Origin: Spirochaetota bacterium
GTDB lineage: Bacteria; Spirochaetota; Brachyspiria; Brachyspirales; JACRPF01
Assembly: GCA_038043445.1 (NCBI GenBank)
Contig: JBBTBY010000112.1
Coordinates: 1-45,796, forward strand
DNA: 45,796 nt
Reading direction: 5' to 3'
Position 1 is the first letter of the stretch. The number at the start of each line of letters is the position of its first letter. Shown one piece after another: positions 7,923 through 16,800 of this stretch. The notes beneath the pieces were generated by a model. It was given only the letters and a program-made list of their open reading frames with translations, ran no database searches and had not been told where the DNA came from. A program made the position numbers and the translations under genes.

Positions 7923-8734
7923 TTTTTATCGTCCTTCATTTTTGATCGCGCGGTAGAGGGTTTATCCGTTGTTCCCGAAACATTTGAATCCAGCCGTTCA
8001 TCGAAATGGTCAGATATTTTTTCGGCGGTATGTGCAAGCAATGACAGAATCGCTTTTCTCTGTTCTGTTTTGAACCTGTACGATGGAAGGAAAACCCCGA
8101 GTGCTGCGATAACTGCCCCTTTCACACGAATGGGAATGGCTATCGAGGTGAGGTCATTCGTAATGCTGATTACCTTTCCCTGCGCACGGATACTGGACAA
8201 CTCCATCACAAAATCGGCCTCTGAGCTTATCTCCGGCCAGAGTTCCCCGGGGAGTCCGTATTGTCTGAAATGTTTACGCTGTAACGCTTCAGGAAGTGAA
8301 GCCAGCAGCAGCCGTCCGGAGACGGAGCGGTACGGTGTTTCCCGTTCCTGCATGGGTGTATCCACCTGCACGCTCTTTGTCGATCGTATATGATGCACGA
8401 TGATGCGCTGCCCATCGCGTAATACCGACAGCGCGATGTATTCCCCGGTGTTGAGTGAGAATTCCTCCAAGTACGGTTTTGCCGCTGCGAGCGGGTCCTG
8501 GTACCGCTCTCCCCGTGCGAGGGCATATACCCCTGACCCGAGCACGTATCCCTTTTTTCGCCCCAAGTGCTCGACATACCCGAGTGAAACGAGGGTCTGA
8601 AGAATGTGCACCATTGTCGGCGCTTTGAGCCCGGATGCATGTATCAATTCACTGAGCGTGTGCACCCTGCCGGACCCTTTTGCCATCATTTCAAGGACCG
8701 CGAAGGCGCGCTCTAATACCTGTATTTTTTTCAT
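7919..8734 (-). CDS. IclR-family transcriptional regulator
   Basis: About 271 residues. The N-terminal winged helix (IQVLERAFAVLEMM, TLSELIHASGLKAPTMVHILQTLVSLGYVE) is followed by the IclR effector domain (VRDGQRIIVHHIRS..., SVSGRLLLASLP, SIAIPIRVKGAVIAALGVFLP). I chose the ATG at 8734; a GTG at 8749 is the alternative. Neither has a strong ribosome-binding site. A large palindrome at 8761-8797 just upstream is a likely autoregulatory operator. The gene is translationally coupled to the downstream glycosidase, so the effector is probably that enzyme's product or substrate (inference). It is a paralogue of the IclR protein at 20645-21382. Confidence 0.9.
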   Translation of the reverse strand: MKKIQVLERAFAVLEMMAKGSGRVHTLSELIHASGLKAPTMVHILQTLVSLGYVEHLGRKKGYVLGSGVYALARGERYQDPLAAAKPYLEEFSLNTGEYIALSVLRDGQRIIVHHIRSTKSVQVDTPMQERETPYRSVSGRLLLASLPEALQRKHFRQYGLPGELWPEISSEADFVMELSSIRAQGKVISITNDLTSIAIPIRVKGAVIAALGVFLPSYRFKTEQRKAILSLLAHTAEKISDHFDERLDSNVSGTTDKPSTARSKMKDDKK

Positions 8735-8760
8735 GTATACCGTTTGCACATCGTGTCGGC

Positions 8761-8797
8761 ATATATTATTATTCCACTATGTGAAATAATAATATAT
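8761..8797. promoter_or_regulatory. Palindromic operator of the IclR gene
   Basis: Perfect 13-bp arms ATATATTATTATT and AATAATAATATAT flank an 11-base centre that is itself symmetric (CCAC-TAT-GTGA). It ends 27 bp from the IclR start codon. IclR-family proteins bind such AT-rich palindromes with a TTTCA/TGAAA-like core and usually regulate themselves. It could also serve the divergent secreted glycosidase at 9146. Confidence 0.6.
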
Positions 8798-9145
8798 CTA
8801 TGATATAGATAATATAACCCTGGGGCAGGGAAAGTCAAATCCCCATGAGATGGTCAGGATACGGGGAGGCACACCGATCAGACATGGGCCGATGATACCC
8901 GAACCAAAATAGACTGATGGGGCCAAGCACCCACTCGAAGGACAGCGTATCGCCCCCTGGTGTCTTCTGAGTGTCGGACGATGACTGGAAAAGTGAAGCG
9001 ATGTCGCTGATCATTCATTGCCCCCCGGATCAGCAGCAAAAAGTGCATGGCGAGAAGGAATTTGTCCATTTCCTTATCAATCCACGTGCATTATCTTCAA
9101 TGGAGTTTGACGAAAGCAGAGGTGCAGTCAAAAGAGGGAGCTTCG
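8798..9145. other. 348-bp intergenic leader with no recognised gene
   Basis: The stretch lies between the IclR operator and the divergent secreted glycosidase. It is more GC-rich than a typical promoter region. I see short open frames without start signals or family resemblance, no clear terminator and no riboswitch I can name. It ends with AGAGGGAG, the ribosome-binding site of the gene at 9146. A long structured 5' leader or a decayed gene are both possible. Confidence 0.4.
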
Positions 9146-11446
9146 ATGAAATTGACGCTGAAACTTGCGACAATAGGGATGGCCGCGTTCGTACTCGGCA
9201 CTGTTGCAGCGGGAGAAAATATCGTGAAAAGCGATGGAACGATAGTCTTCTCGGCGAACGAAGAATGGAAGATCGTGGATATGTCGGATGTTCAGATAAA
9301 AATGGGGAGCGCGCTCGATCTCTCATCGATCTCCGAATCCGGTCCGGCCGGGAAGCACGGCAGGATCATCGTCTCGAAGAACGGAGGGCTTGCGTTCGAG
9401 GACTCTCCCGATGTACCGAGACGATTCCTCGGTTTCGGTGTATTCTATATTTATTTCAAGCTGATGGATAAGATGGACACTGACGCGGCTCGGGAGTATT
9501 TGTTATCATTGGCGGGACTGATACGAAGACAGGGATACAATATCGTACGGCCGATGGCGATGGAATCGTATCTCATGAAAGGTGCGGCGGCCGACTGCGA
9601 GTTCAACCCTGAGCGACTCGACACTATCGACCGTTTTGCCGCCGAGCTCAAAGCGCAGGGTGTGTATACGTATCTTACCATCGCTGCCTATACGCTCGGG
9701 CGGACGAACACCGGAAAAGCATTCGAGGAGCGTAATGAGGATAAGCTGAAGATGTTCCTCGGGGATGCCGAGACCAGGGCTCGCTGGAAGGCGGTCACTG
9801 AAAAACGGCTCTCGCATGTGAATCCTTATACCAAGATCGCATGGAAGGACGATCCCGCCATTGCCTGCGTTGAATTTTACAATGAACAGGAGATCGGAAA
9901 GAATCCCGTGGTGCTCACACGCGTTTCACGAACCACCCGTGAGCTTTTTCTGACCGCATGGCGTGCCTGGCTCATCGAGAAATATAAAACACCTGAAGCA
10001 TTAGCCGCGGCCTGGAACGAAAGCGCTGACACTGCATCCTTTGATGTGATCGAGCCTCCGAAAGATGACACCGGACAAAAGGGTATCGACCTCGGGTTTT
10101 TCTACATAGATCTTGCCCGTGCACAGATGGCTTGGTGTGAAGATGTAGTGCGGGGGACCGGCTACAAGGGGCTTATCGCGCAATTCAACTATTCCAAGAA
10201 AACATTCGACAGCGCCGTCCGGTGGGAAACATCGGCAGTGTCTACCATGAACGCGTACACAGGCGGCAGCACTGACGGGGTGCGCCCCGGATCGAAATGC
10301 TGGCAGGGCGGCTCTACCGGACTTGCAGCAAACTACTGGCGAGCGGCCAATGGCACGCGGCTTTCCGGCAGCCCGTTCATCATCACGGAGACGCATCATT
10401 ATTTCCCGAATATCTATCAGCACGAAGAAGGGCTCATTTTTGCGCCATATTCGTCGCTTCAGGGGTTTGACGGTATCATACTGCACGAGGATCCGGTCGC
10501 CCCGGAGGCGCTTGATCTTCCCCATCCCTACGACGACTGGTCCGCGCGAAACCCGGTGGCGCGCGCCAACGACTTTATCACCGCATGCCTATTCCAGCGC
10601 GGCGATGTGAAGAAGGCCGCTCATCGCGTCGAATTGCAGATCCCTTCTCAGTACTTGCACGCAAGCGGGAACAAAGCGATCAATACCGAACAGGATAAGA
10701 TCGCTCTCATGACAGGTTTCAGCATAACCTTTCCGGAAATAAAACGACTTACAAAGTCCGCATCGATACGCCCCCCCGACAGCGTCATCCTTCCCGACAG
10801 CGGCGCGGAAGTTATTGCCGGGGAATGGTCTACGAGCGTCGAGGCGTCAAGGAATTCCGCATTCTCATTGAAGGGATTCGTCGAAGGAATGAGGTCCAAG
10901 GGGATACTGCCTGCGGATAATCTAAGCGATCCGGATCGTGAAGTATTCCAGAGCGAAACAGGTGAGATAACCATGCGTGTTCGGGAAAAGCTCGTTCGTG
11001 TGGTAACCCCCCGGACCGAAGGTGTATCACTCCCGGCGGACAGATCGGAATCGCTTTCCTGTCTGCGCGTGGAGGGCTCAAGCATCCCGGCTGCCATTGC
11101 AGCCGTTGCTGTTGATGAAAGGCCGCTTGCTTCATCCAAGCGCGTAGTGTTGGTCTACAATACTGAAATGGCATTCACCGGCATGGAGCTTTCAGCACTG
11201 AACACATCCACCGGCTGGCAGACAATGTACAAACAGGGAACAATGCCCATACTTATGCGCACGGGAAAGCTCAACGCCTCGCTCACCTGCAAAGATGCGT
11301 CGAAGTTCGCGCTCTATGCGCTAAAAGTCGATGGCACACGCGCTGAAAAGCTTCCCGTCTCCGTTGCTGACGGTGCGCTGAAGATCGAGATCGATATCGC
11401 ATCGCTTAAGTACACCACGCCGTTTTTCGAGCTTGTCGCTGAATAG
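9146..11446 (+). CDS. Secreted clan GH-A glycoside hydrolase (GH42/GH5-like)
   Basis: 766 residues from the ATG at 9146, chosen for the AGAGGGAG site 5 bases upstream and a good signal peptide (MKLTLKLATIGMAAFVLGTVAAG). After a short beta domain, a TIM barrel begins around residue 90 (RRFLGFGVFYIYF, YNIVRPMAMESYLM). The acid/base Glu is E247 in VEFYNEQE and the likely nucleophile E416 in PFIITETHHYFPN. The layout with FNYSKK and WRAANGTRLSGSPF resembles beta-galactosidase- or cellulase-like GH-A proteins described only as cellulase-family in databases. The C-terminal 200 residues are beta-rich. It is transcribed divergently from the IclR/glycosidase pair. Exported, probably periplasmic or surface; substrate unknown. 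Confidence 0.7.
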   Translation: MKLTLKLATIGMAAFVLGTVAAGENIVKSDGTIVFSANEEWKIVDMSDVQIKMGSALDLSSISESGPAGKHGRIIVSKNGGLAFEDSPDVPRRFLGFGVFYIYFKLMDKMDTDAAREYLLSLAGLIRRQGYNIVRPMAMESYLMKGAAADCEFNPERLDTIDRFAAELKAQGVYTYLTIAAYTLGRTNTGKAFEERNEDKLKMFLGDAETRARWKAVTEKRLSHVNPYTKIAWKDDPAIACVEFYNEQEIGKNPVVLTRVSRTTRELFLTAWRAWLIEKYKTPEALAAAWNESADTASFDVIEPPKDDTGQKGIDLGFFYIDLARAQMAWCEDVVRGTGYKGLIAQFNYSKKTFDSAVRWETSAVSTMNAYTGGSTDGVRPGSKCWQGGSTGLAANYWRAANGTRLSGSPFIITETHHYFPNIYQHEEGLIFAPYSSLQGFDGIILHEDPVAPEALDLPHPYDDWSARNPVARANDFITACLFQRGDVKKAAHRVELQIPSQYLHASGNKAINTEQDKIALMTGFSITFPEIKRLTKSASIRPPDSVILPDSGAEVIAGEWSTSVEASRNSAFSLKGFVEGMRSKGILPADNLSDPDREVFQSETGEITMRVREKLVRVVTPRTEGVSLPADRSESLSCLRVEGSSIPAAIAAVAVDERPLASSKRVVLVYNTEMAFTGMELSALNTSTGWQTMYKQGTMPILMRTGKLNASLTCKDASKFALYALKVDGTRAEKLPVSVADGALKIEIDIASLKYTTPFFELVAE

Positions 11447-11545
11447 GCAAAAGAAGATGTCGAAAATGAAAACACTTTTTTCATAAGGGCGAACGATGCG
11501 GTTGTTTTTACGGTGCAACGGTAGAGACGGCTCCGCAATGCGCCG

Positions 11546-12031
11546 CTATTTTGTCACGACGACGCACAGATGCGGTATCGCATACGAAGCGTCGCTGAAT
11601 CCCTGATGTTCCGGTACTGCGACTGTTCCCGCCGGGAGGTCCTGCGCATAGACGGCATCGGAGAATATCGTCTTTCCCCCGTCCGTTGTCCATTTTGCGG
11701 TAAGCGGCGTGCGCTTCCACTCCGAGGGAAGATTCGCGTTGTTCTTCATCATGACGAAGAGATACACCGTGGACGGTACATCGATGGTGAATGTATATGC
11801 GATACCCGGTTTCGCACGATCGCCGCGCGGTACGGTAATGCTCGGACTGTTCTCAAGCGTCGACGGTATCTCGATCATCTTGTACAGGGTGTCGGCACAG
11901 CGCAGCCTGTCCTTCGTCAGCGGAGCAACATCGGTCTTGATGTTCTTCGGCGACGTGATGACCGCGTCCGCCGCATAACAGACGGCAAGTGTGGTGAGCG
12001 CAAGGATGATGCTTCGTAATGTCGTGTTCAT
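11546..12031 (-). CDS. Small exported protein, paralogue of a C-terminal beta-helix-protein domain
   Basis: 161 residues with a signal peptide (MNTTLRSIILALTTLAVCYAADA). Residues about 60-161 align by eye with the last 120 residues of the GH55-like protein at 13967-16780. Shared landmarks in order are VPRGD, a Y.F.I/V segment, a (V/I)xVM(M/R)K segment, S.WKRT, (S/D)DAVY/DDVY, VPEHQG/VPQHDG and IPH..VV(V/I). No catalytic motif is recognised. The domain is probably a beta-sandwich involved in binding or anchoring. It is the last gene of the minus-strand operon, 108 bp after the DUF3604 gene. The 99-bp gap to the convergent glycosidase holds no clear terminator. Confidence 0.65.
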   Translation of the reverse strand: MNTTLRSIILALTTLAVCYAADAVITSPKNIKTDVAPLTKDRLRCADTLYKMIEIPSTLENSPSITVPRGDRAKPGIAYTFTIDVPSTVYLFVMMKNNANLPSEWKRTPLTAKWTTDGGKTIFSDAVYAQDLPAGTVAVPEHQGFSDASYAIPHLCVVVTK

Positions 12032-12139
12032 GATGTCTCCTGGTCTTGTGCTTTTATTCTATTACACTTATCGTCAATCGCAAGTGCCGTACGTTCGTTG
12101 ATCGTTCCCCTGGCCCGGCCGCTCTTTCGCGAAGTTTTT

Positions 12140-13960
12140 TCAGGTGAACCAGATCGGACTTGCATACGCAACGTGATTATCCATCTGTATGGCCCGCACA
12201 TACCAGCTCGACTTTCCGGCGTCACGAATGGTCATTGTCTCCTGGAAATCGACCGCATACGGTTTGAAGCGCCGGAAGAGTACGCCGTTCCTGAAAATAT
12301 CCACCGCTTTGAATTTACTTTCGCCGGATAGCGATATCGATAGTTTCTTCTCATCGACCGCAGTAAGCCGTGAGCCCATGAGAGAGCCGTTCATCGTGAA
12401 CAAAAGGCGTATCCGCGCATTGGTGGTGCCGTAGACATGACGGTTGCGTATCGCTTCGAATATCGCTTCGCGGGTAAGCTCGCGCGCGAAGACGGCCGTA
12501 AGTCCATTGTTCCCGGGATTGCCGATATGACCGTCGGAATTGCAGACGAAGCCGCAGGGATAGCCGTTCTGCAGAAAATAATTCCCGCATCGGTCGCTGC
12601 GGAACGGTTTCGATGTCGATAGACCCGTCTCGAGCGCCCCTTCGCGTTCATAGCTCCCGTGGCATGAATTGATCTCAAGCACCGGCTCTATGCGTTCGTC
12701 TGGGCATCGATACCATTCGTTTACGGGCAGGCTTCCGGTATTATGAAAGTGCGGAATGCTGAGATAATCCCGTCCTTTGAATTTTTCCCAGAGGGTACGG
12801 ATATCTTTCAATGATGGGTCATCGATCTCTGCGTAGGAGATGTCCTCGTTGAGCACTATCGCCGTGTCGCCGCGGGGGCAGCGGTATTCAAAACCCGGGA
12901 ATGCGATGAATTCTCCCGCCGCCGTGAAGCGCTTAGCCGTGGAGCAGATGATCTCCCAGTTCTTTTCGCCTATCTTATTGCGCTCGCTGTCCCACGGCTG
13001 ATGATGATCGGTAAGTGCCGCGAAATCGAGCGCGGCCACATCGCGGGCATAGGTGAAGTGACGTTCAGGCGTGCTGTTGCTTTTCTGGCGGTCCGCGCAG
13101 TCATTGGATATCGATGAATGCGTGTGCATATCGCCGAAATAGATGTGCATGCTGTCAAAGACATCGTTCAATGCGGGGCTTTGCGATAACGGCAACGAGT
13201 TCGATACAACGGAAATGTGCGGGGCGTTGAATTCGTACACGCCGCTTGTATTCTTCACCGCCGCGAGATTTCCCTGTAAGAATCCGTCAAGCGAATCCGT
13301 TCTGCAAATGTTGGCGAACCTGTCGAGTATCTGCAGGTATGCTTTTTTCGTCCTGCGCAGGAGCCTGAGCGACACGGGTTCACGCGGCAGTATCTCTATG
13401 TCGAGCGGTATCTCTGCATCCGGGACCGGGCGTTCATAGCCTTTGAAATCCCGGGCAAGATCGGGGAATGCCGTGTCGCGGTTGATGAAATATCGTACAT
13501 GTACGGTATCATGGAAGTCGGGGAAGGTGAGGGTAGATACGACCTTGGTGCCGACACCGAAACCGTTGACGACATCCCCCCATTTGACGATGATCTCATC
13601 ACCCGCCGAGAGTTTTCCATCCTCGATATCGATGACGAACATCCGCTGTGTTCTACCGCCCATGCCCTGTACCGCGCATTTTTTCGCGAAATCCTCGGTG
13701 GCGATATCCCAGACCTTCCTTGAATAGACGACATCGGGGTTCGAGCAGTACACCTCGGTGTAGCCGTCCTCCGACGGCAGATAGCATGTCGGGCGCGAAT
13801 ATTTCAATGTGCCGGGCATATCGAAGACGATGCGGCTTTTTTCGGAGATGAAATCTTTCCCTATTACAAGGCGAATGGTGATGGTAATGCTGTCGCCCGC
13901 CAGCACCTGCCCGGGCGTGAGATCTGCCGAGATAAAATACTCTTTCACGTTCTTCTCCAT
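12140..13960 (-). CDS. DUF3604-type PHP-fold metal-dependent hydrolase
   Basis: 606 residues. The first 270 are a beta-rich domain typical of DUF3604 proteins. The PHP-like metal site follows: YFGDMHTHSS (H279, H281), LDFAALTDHH (D318 region), FIAFPGFEY, LSIPHFHNTG and NSDGHIGNPG, the usual order of histidine and aspartate ligands. The C-terminal part is a beta domain (FRNGVLFRRFKPY). There is no signal peptide. The gene starts 6 bp after the beta-helix gene stop, so they are co-transcribed. The family occurs with sulfatases and glycosidases in marine and gut polysaccharide degraders; its exact reaction is not established. Phosphoesterase or other hydrolase activity is inferred from the fold. 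Confidence 0.8.
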   Translation of the reverse strand: MEKNVKEYFISADLTPGQVLAGDSITITIRLVIGKDFISEKSRIVFDMPGTLKYSRPTCYLPSEDGYTEVYCSNPDVVYSRKVWDIATEDFAKKCAVQGMGGRTQRMFVIDIEDGKLSAGDEIIVKWGDVVNGFGVGTKVVSTLTFPDFHDTVHVRYFINRDTAFPDLARDFKGYERPVPDAEIPLDIEILPREPVSLRLLRRTKKAYLQILDRFANICRTDSLDGFLQGNLAAVKNTSGVYEFNAPHISVVSNSLPLSQSPALNDVFDSMHIYFGDMHTHSSISNDCADRQKSNSTPERHFTYARDVAALDFAALTDHHQPWDSERNKIGEKNWEIICSTAKRFTAAGEFIAFPGFEYRCPRGDTAIVLNEDISYAEIDDPSLKDIRTLWEKFKGRDYLSIPHFHNTGSLPVNEWYRCPDERIEPVLEINSCHGSYEREGALETGLSTSKPFRSDRCGNYFLQNGYPCGFVCNSDGHIGNPGNNGLTAVFARELTREAIFEAIRNRHVYGTTNARIRLLFTMNGSLMGSRLTAVDEKKLSISLSGESKFKAVDIFRNGVLFRRFKPYAVDFQETMTIRDAGKSSWYVRAIQMDNHVAYASPIWFT

Positions 13961-13966
13961 GGATTT

Positions 13967-16780
13967 CTATTCCGGTATCACCACGGCCATATGCGGGATC
14001 CCGAACGTACCATCGTTGCCGTCATGCTGCGGCACATCGATCCTCCCGCCTTCGGTCTTCAGGACATAGACATCATCGGTCATGGCGAGCTTCTCATTAA
14101 TGCGATAGGTGACGGTCATATCGGTCCTTTTCCAGTCGGATGGCGGCATGTACCCCGCTTTGCGCATAACAATGATATAGAGTGCCGAGGGTGATGTGAC
14201 AGAGAACGAAAATCCCTTGCCTGCGGTTTTGGGATCGCCTCGGGGAACTGCGATGCATGTCTGGTCCGAGAAATTATCTGGGAAGTCGGTAATCTCATAA
14301 CGTTCGGCGCAGCGCTTTATCCCTTTTTTTATTCCGGTGACCGCCGCATCGCGCGGGACATCCTTTATCAATTCATTGTGCGCCGCTTTCTTTTTTATCG
14401 CGGCATTCTGTTTAAGATCGGCATATGTTTCACCGCTGAAAAACGCAATCGGCCGATCGAGCGATGGGCAGGCGAAAGAGCCGTTCTGCCGCTCTATGAT
14501 GAACGGGTGATATTCTTTTATATTGTACTGGTAATACGGCCGGACATTCGTCCAGAATTTTGTCGGCTCAAGCCATGCCTGGTCCCCCGGGTTGGAAATG
14601 AGGATGTCGTCGACATTCCTGAAAAGCAGATGCGCGGAGCCCTTGAGCGCGGTCGCATAGCCCCCCAGGCCGAAAACGCGGATATGACGGCTGTCGTGCG
14701 CATAGAGGAATCGCGTCTGATGTTCGGTCTTTATGCCGTAGATACTTACGTCGGCAGCATTCGATATTTCGCACTGTGCGAATACGTCGGCATCCTGGGC
14801 GTGCATGTGGTAGAAGGCGATAGGCTCTTTTGTGTTCCGTAAGGACAGATGGCGATAGCTCGGCATATAATTATAGACGCTTTCCTTGTAAAAGTTGTAC
14901 CATTTCCCGCCGCCGTTGTTCTCGATGAGCACCATGGGGCGTACCGAAGTGTAATTGCTGATACCCGCCGGCATCGTTGCGGGAAATCCATACGGACGGA
15001 TCGATCCCACATCGATGCTCCGGCATATCGATCTTCTTCCGCATTTCCAATTTAGTGCATAGTTATGGAGGATGTTGTCATTGACCCCGCTTTTCCCCTG
15101 TACCGACGGGCATATGCCGAGAAAGGCTATCACGGTCCGTGCCTGGGCGTCATCTGCCGTTTCCACCAGCGGTGTACCCTCCGCCGCACCGCCGAATTGC
15201 TCCCCTGAAATGATATGCGAGAGTGTATGGTCGATGCCGATCAGTTTTGTGTTCGGCTTGAGCCGGAGTGTAGCTGTAATAAGATAATACCCCTTGGGGA
15301 GGAAGACGATCTCGTGAGCATCAATGGCATTCTGCAGCGCTTTTGTATCATCAGTCACTCCGTCGCCTCTTGCACCGATGGCCGAATCCTTCACATTCAC
15401 CGCGCCTTTTTCCCATGACGGGAAATCATTTCCCCAATAATGCCGTGAGCACAGGTTGGACGGGGGGGCTTCATTCCGGGCGGAAAAGACTATCGGCGAT
15501 CTTTTCTCTTCGACATAGGGGGATGTGTCGAATGCATAGCCTCGATGATCCGGCGGTTTCACGGATGAGGCGAGGTGACGAACCGCTATCCACCCGGAGG
15601 GATTCCCTTTTCGATCATCCGAGATAATGGCGGCATTCTTTATATATACATTATTGAAATAAAAATCACGCTCGCTTGCTAGTGCGCGGTTATCCGGGGA
15701 TGGCTTTTCAAATTCAATAATGCTGTCTATCATGGCGATGCTGCCGTTAAACGGGGCATTCGCTTCCTGCGCGGCGTTCTTTATCGCAGTGTGTGCGCTC
15801 GCGCAAGTGATATGCCAGCCGATGGCGATGAACGGCCCGCGCGATTTATTAACGAATGCAGCTTCTGTTTGGCTGGAAAGCCGAACGTACGTCATGGTGG
15901 GTGTCGGCTGCGTTCCGGTATCGGTTTCTTTGAACTCCGGCGGGAAACCGCGCGTGTCGATGCCGATGCGTCCGCCGATGACCGTTATCGCATGATGACT
16001 GCCGCCGCTTCCGGAAGCGCCCAGCATGCCGGTATGACCGTGCGTTGCATCAATGGTCACGTTCTGAACGCTCGAACCCTCCGCCGCCTGCATGCGGATA
16101 CCGACCGCGCCGGCATTCGCTTCCCCGATGACAATATCAATATCATGGAAGGTTTGATTGTACTGGCTTGCAGCGAACGGTCTTTCGGGATCATTATACG
16201 CTTTCAAGCCGACCTTAGGACATGAACTGCTCAGGAAATGGATGACTATCTTTCGTTTTTCCGGCTCGTTGAAGCCGGGGGCATTCGGTGCGAGAAGAAG
16301 CCGCGCGCGTTTTTTCGGATCGCGTACCGATCCGATCAATATACACGGATGAGCCGTTGCGTTCAGTATCCTGCCGTTCCCGCGTACCTCGAGTTTATTC
16401 CTGCATACTATCGTGTCCGAAATAAGATATATCCCCGGCGGGAAAAAGCATGCCATCTGATGATCGCGGCTGAAGTCGACGGCGGATTGGACGGCCTTTG
16501 TCGAATCGTTCTTACCGGAAGGGTCGGCATTGAACGGGGCGGCGGTGACATCGACGAAACCCATGGCGGCGAGCGCTTGGTTTTCCAGCTCAGACGGAAC
16601 GGTAAGATCGAGCCCTTCTGCTATCGGCGAGGCGACCAGGGGATGTATGTATGGCACGAACAGTTTCCATCCCTCTTCGGTGAGATTGTTCTTACGCTTG
16701 ATGAGCTCGATGAATTGTGCATCGAATTCCTGTGCCCCGGCGGTGAAGCAGGCAAGGGCTATGTATAGGAAAAATCGCAT
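13967..16780 (-). CDS. Secreted tandem beta-helix protein (GH55 / pectate_lyase_3-like) with C-terminal accessory domain
   Basis: 937 residues from the ATG at 16780, which follows a perfect AGGAGGTG site; a signal peptide (MRFFLYIALACFTAGAQ) follows. There are two pectate-lyase-3-type openings, near residue 83 (ADPSGKNDSTKAVQSAVDF then FFPPGIYLI) and near residue 466 (GARGDGVTDDTKALQNAID then FLPKGYYLI). Paired right-handed beta-helices like this are the architecture of GH55 beta-1,3-glucanases and related depolymerases. Residues about 820-937 are an extra domain with a stand-alone paralogue at 11546-12031. The gene lies between a sulfatase and a DUF3604 gene, so a sulfated polysaccharide is a plausible substrate. 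Catalytic residues cannot be assigned by eye. Confidence 0.75.
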   Translation of the reverse strand: MRFFLYIALACFTAGAQEFDAQFIELIKRKNNLTEEGWKLFVPYIHPLVASPIAEGLDLTVPSELENQALAAMGFVDVTAAPFNADPSGKNDSTKAVQSAVDFSRDHQMACFFPPGIYLISDTIVCRNKLEVRGNGRILNATAHPCILIGSVRDPKKRARLLLAPNAPGFNEPEKRKIVIHFLSSSCPKVGLKAYNDPERPFAASQYNQTFHDIDIVIGEANAGAVGIRMQAAEGSSVQNVTIDATHGHTGMLGASGSGGSHHAITVIGGRIGIDTRGFPPEFKETDTGTQPTPTMTYVRLSSQTEAAFVNKSRGPFIAIGWHITCASAHTAIKNAAQEANAPFNGSIAMIDSIIEFEKPSPDNRALASERDFYFNNVYIKNAAIISDDRKGNPSGWIAVRHLASSVKPPDHRGYAFDTSPYVEEKRSPIVFSARNEAPPSNLCSRHYWGNDFPSWEKGAVNVKDSAIGARGDGVTDDTKALQNAIDAHEIVFLPKGYYLITATLRLKPNTKLIGIDHTLSHIISGEQFGGAAEGTPLVETADDAQARTVIAFLGICPSVQGKSGVNDNILHNYALNWKCGRRSICRSIDVGSIRPYGFPATMPAGISNYTSVRPMVLIENNGGGKWYNFYKESVYNYMPSYRHLSLRNTKEPIAFYHMHAQDADVFAQCEISNAADVSIYGIKTEHQTRFLYAHDSRHIRVFGLGGYATALKGSAHLLFRNVDDILISNPGDQAWLEPTKFWTNVRPYYQYNIKEYHPFIIERQNGSFACPSLDRPIAFFSGETYADLKQNAAIKKKAAHNELIKDVPRDAAVTGIKKGIKRCAERYEITDFPDNFSDQTCIAVPRGDPKTAGKGFSFSVTSPSALYIIVMRKAGYMPPSDWKRTDMTVTYRINEKLAMTDDVYVLKTEGGRIDVPQHDGNDGTFGIPHMAVVIPE

Positions 16781-16800
16781 GTGTGCACCTCCTGCATACT

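Noticed and set aside
8735-8747. GTATACCGTTTGC at the start of the IclR gene, resembling the AraC half-site
   Set aside because: One base shorter than the consensus, single copy, and no second half-site at 21 bp.
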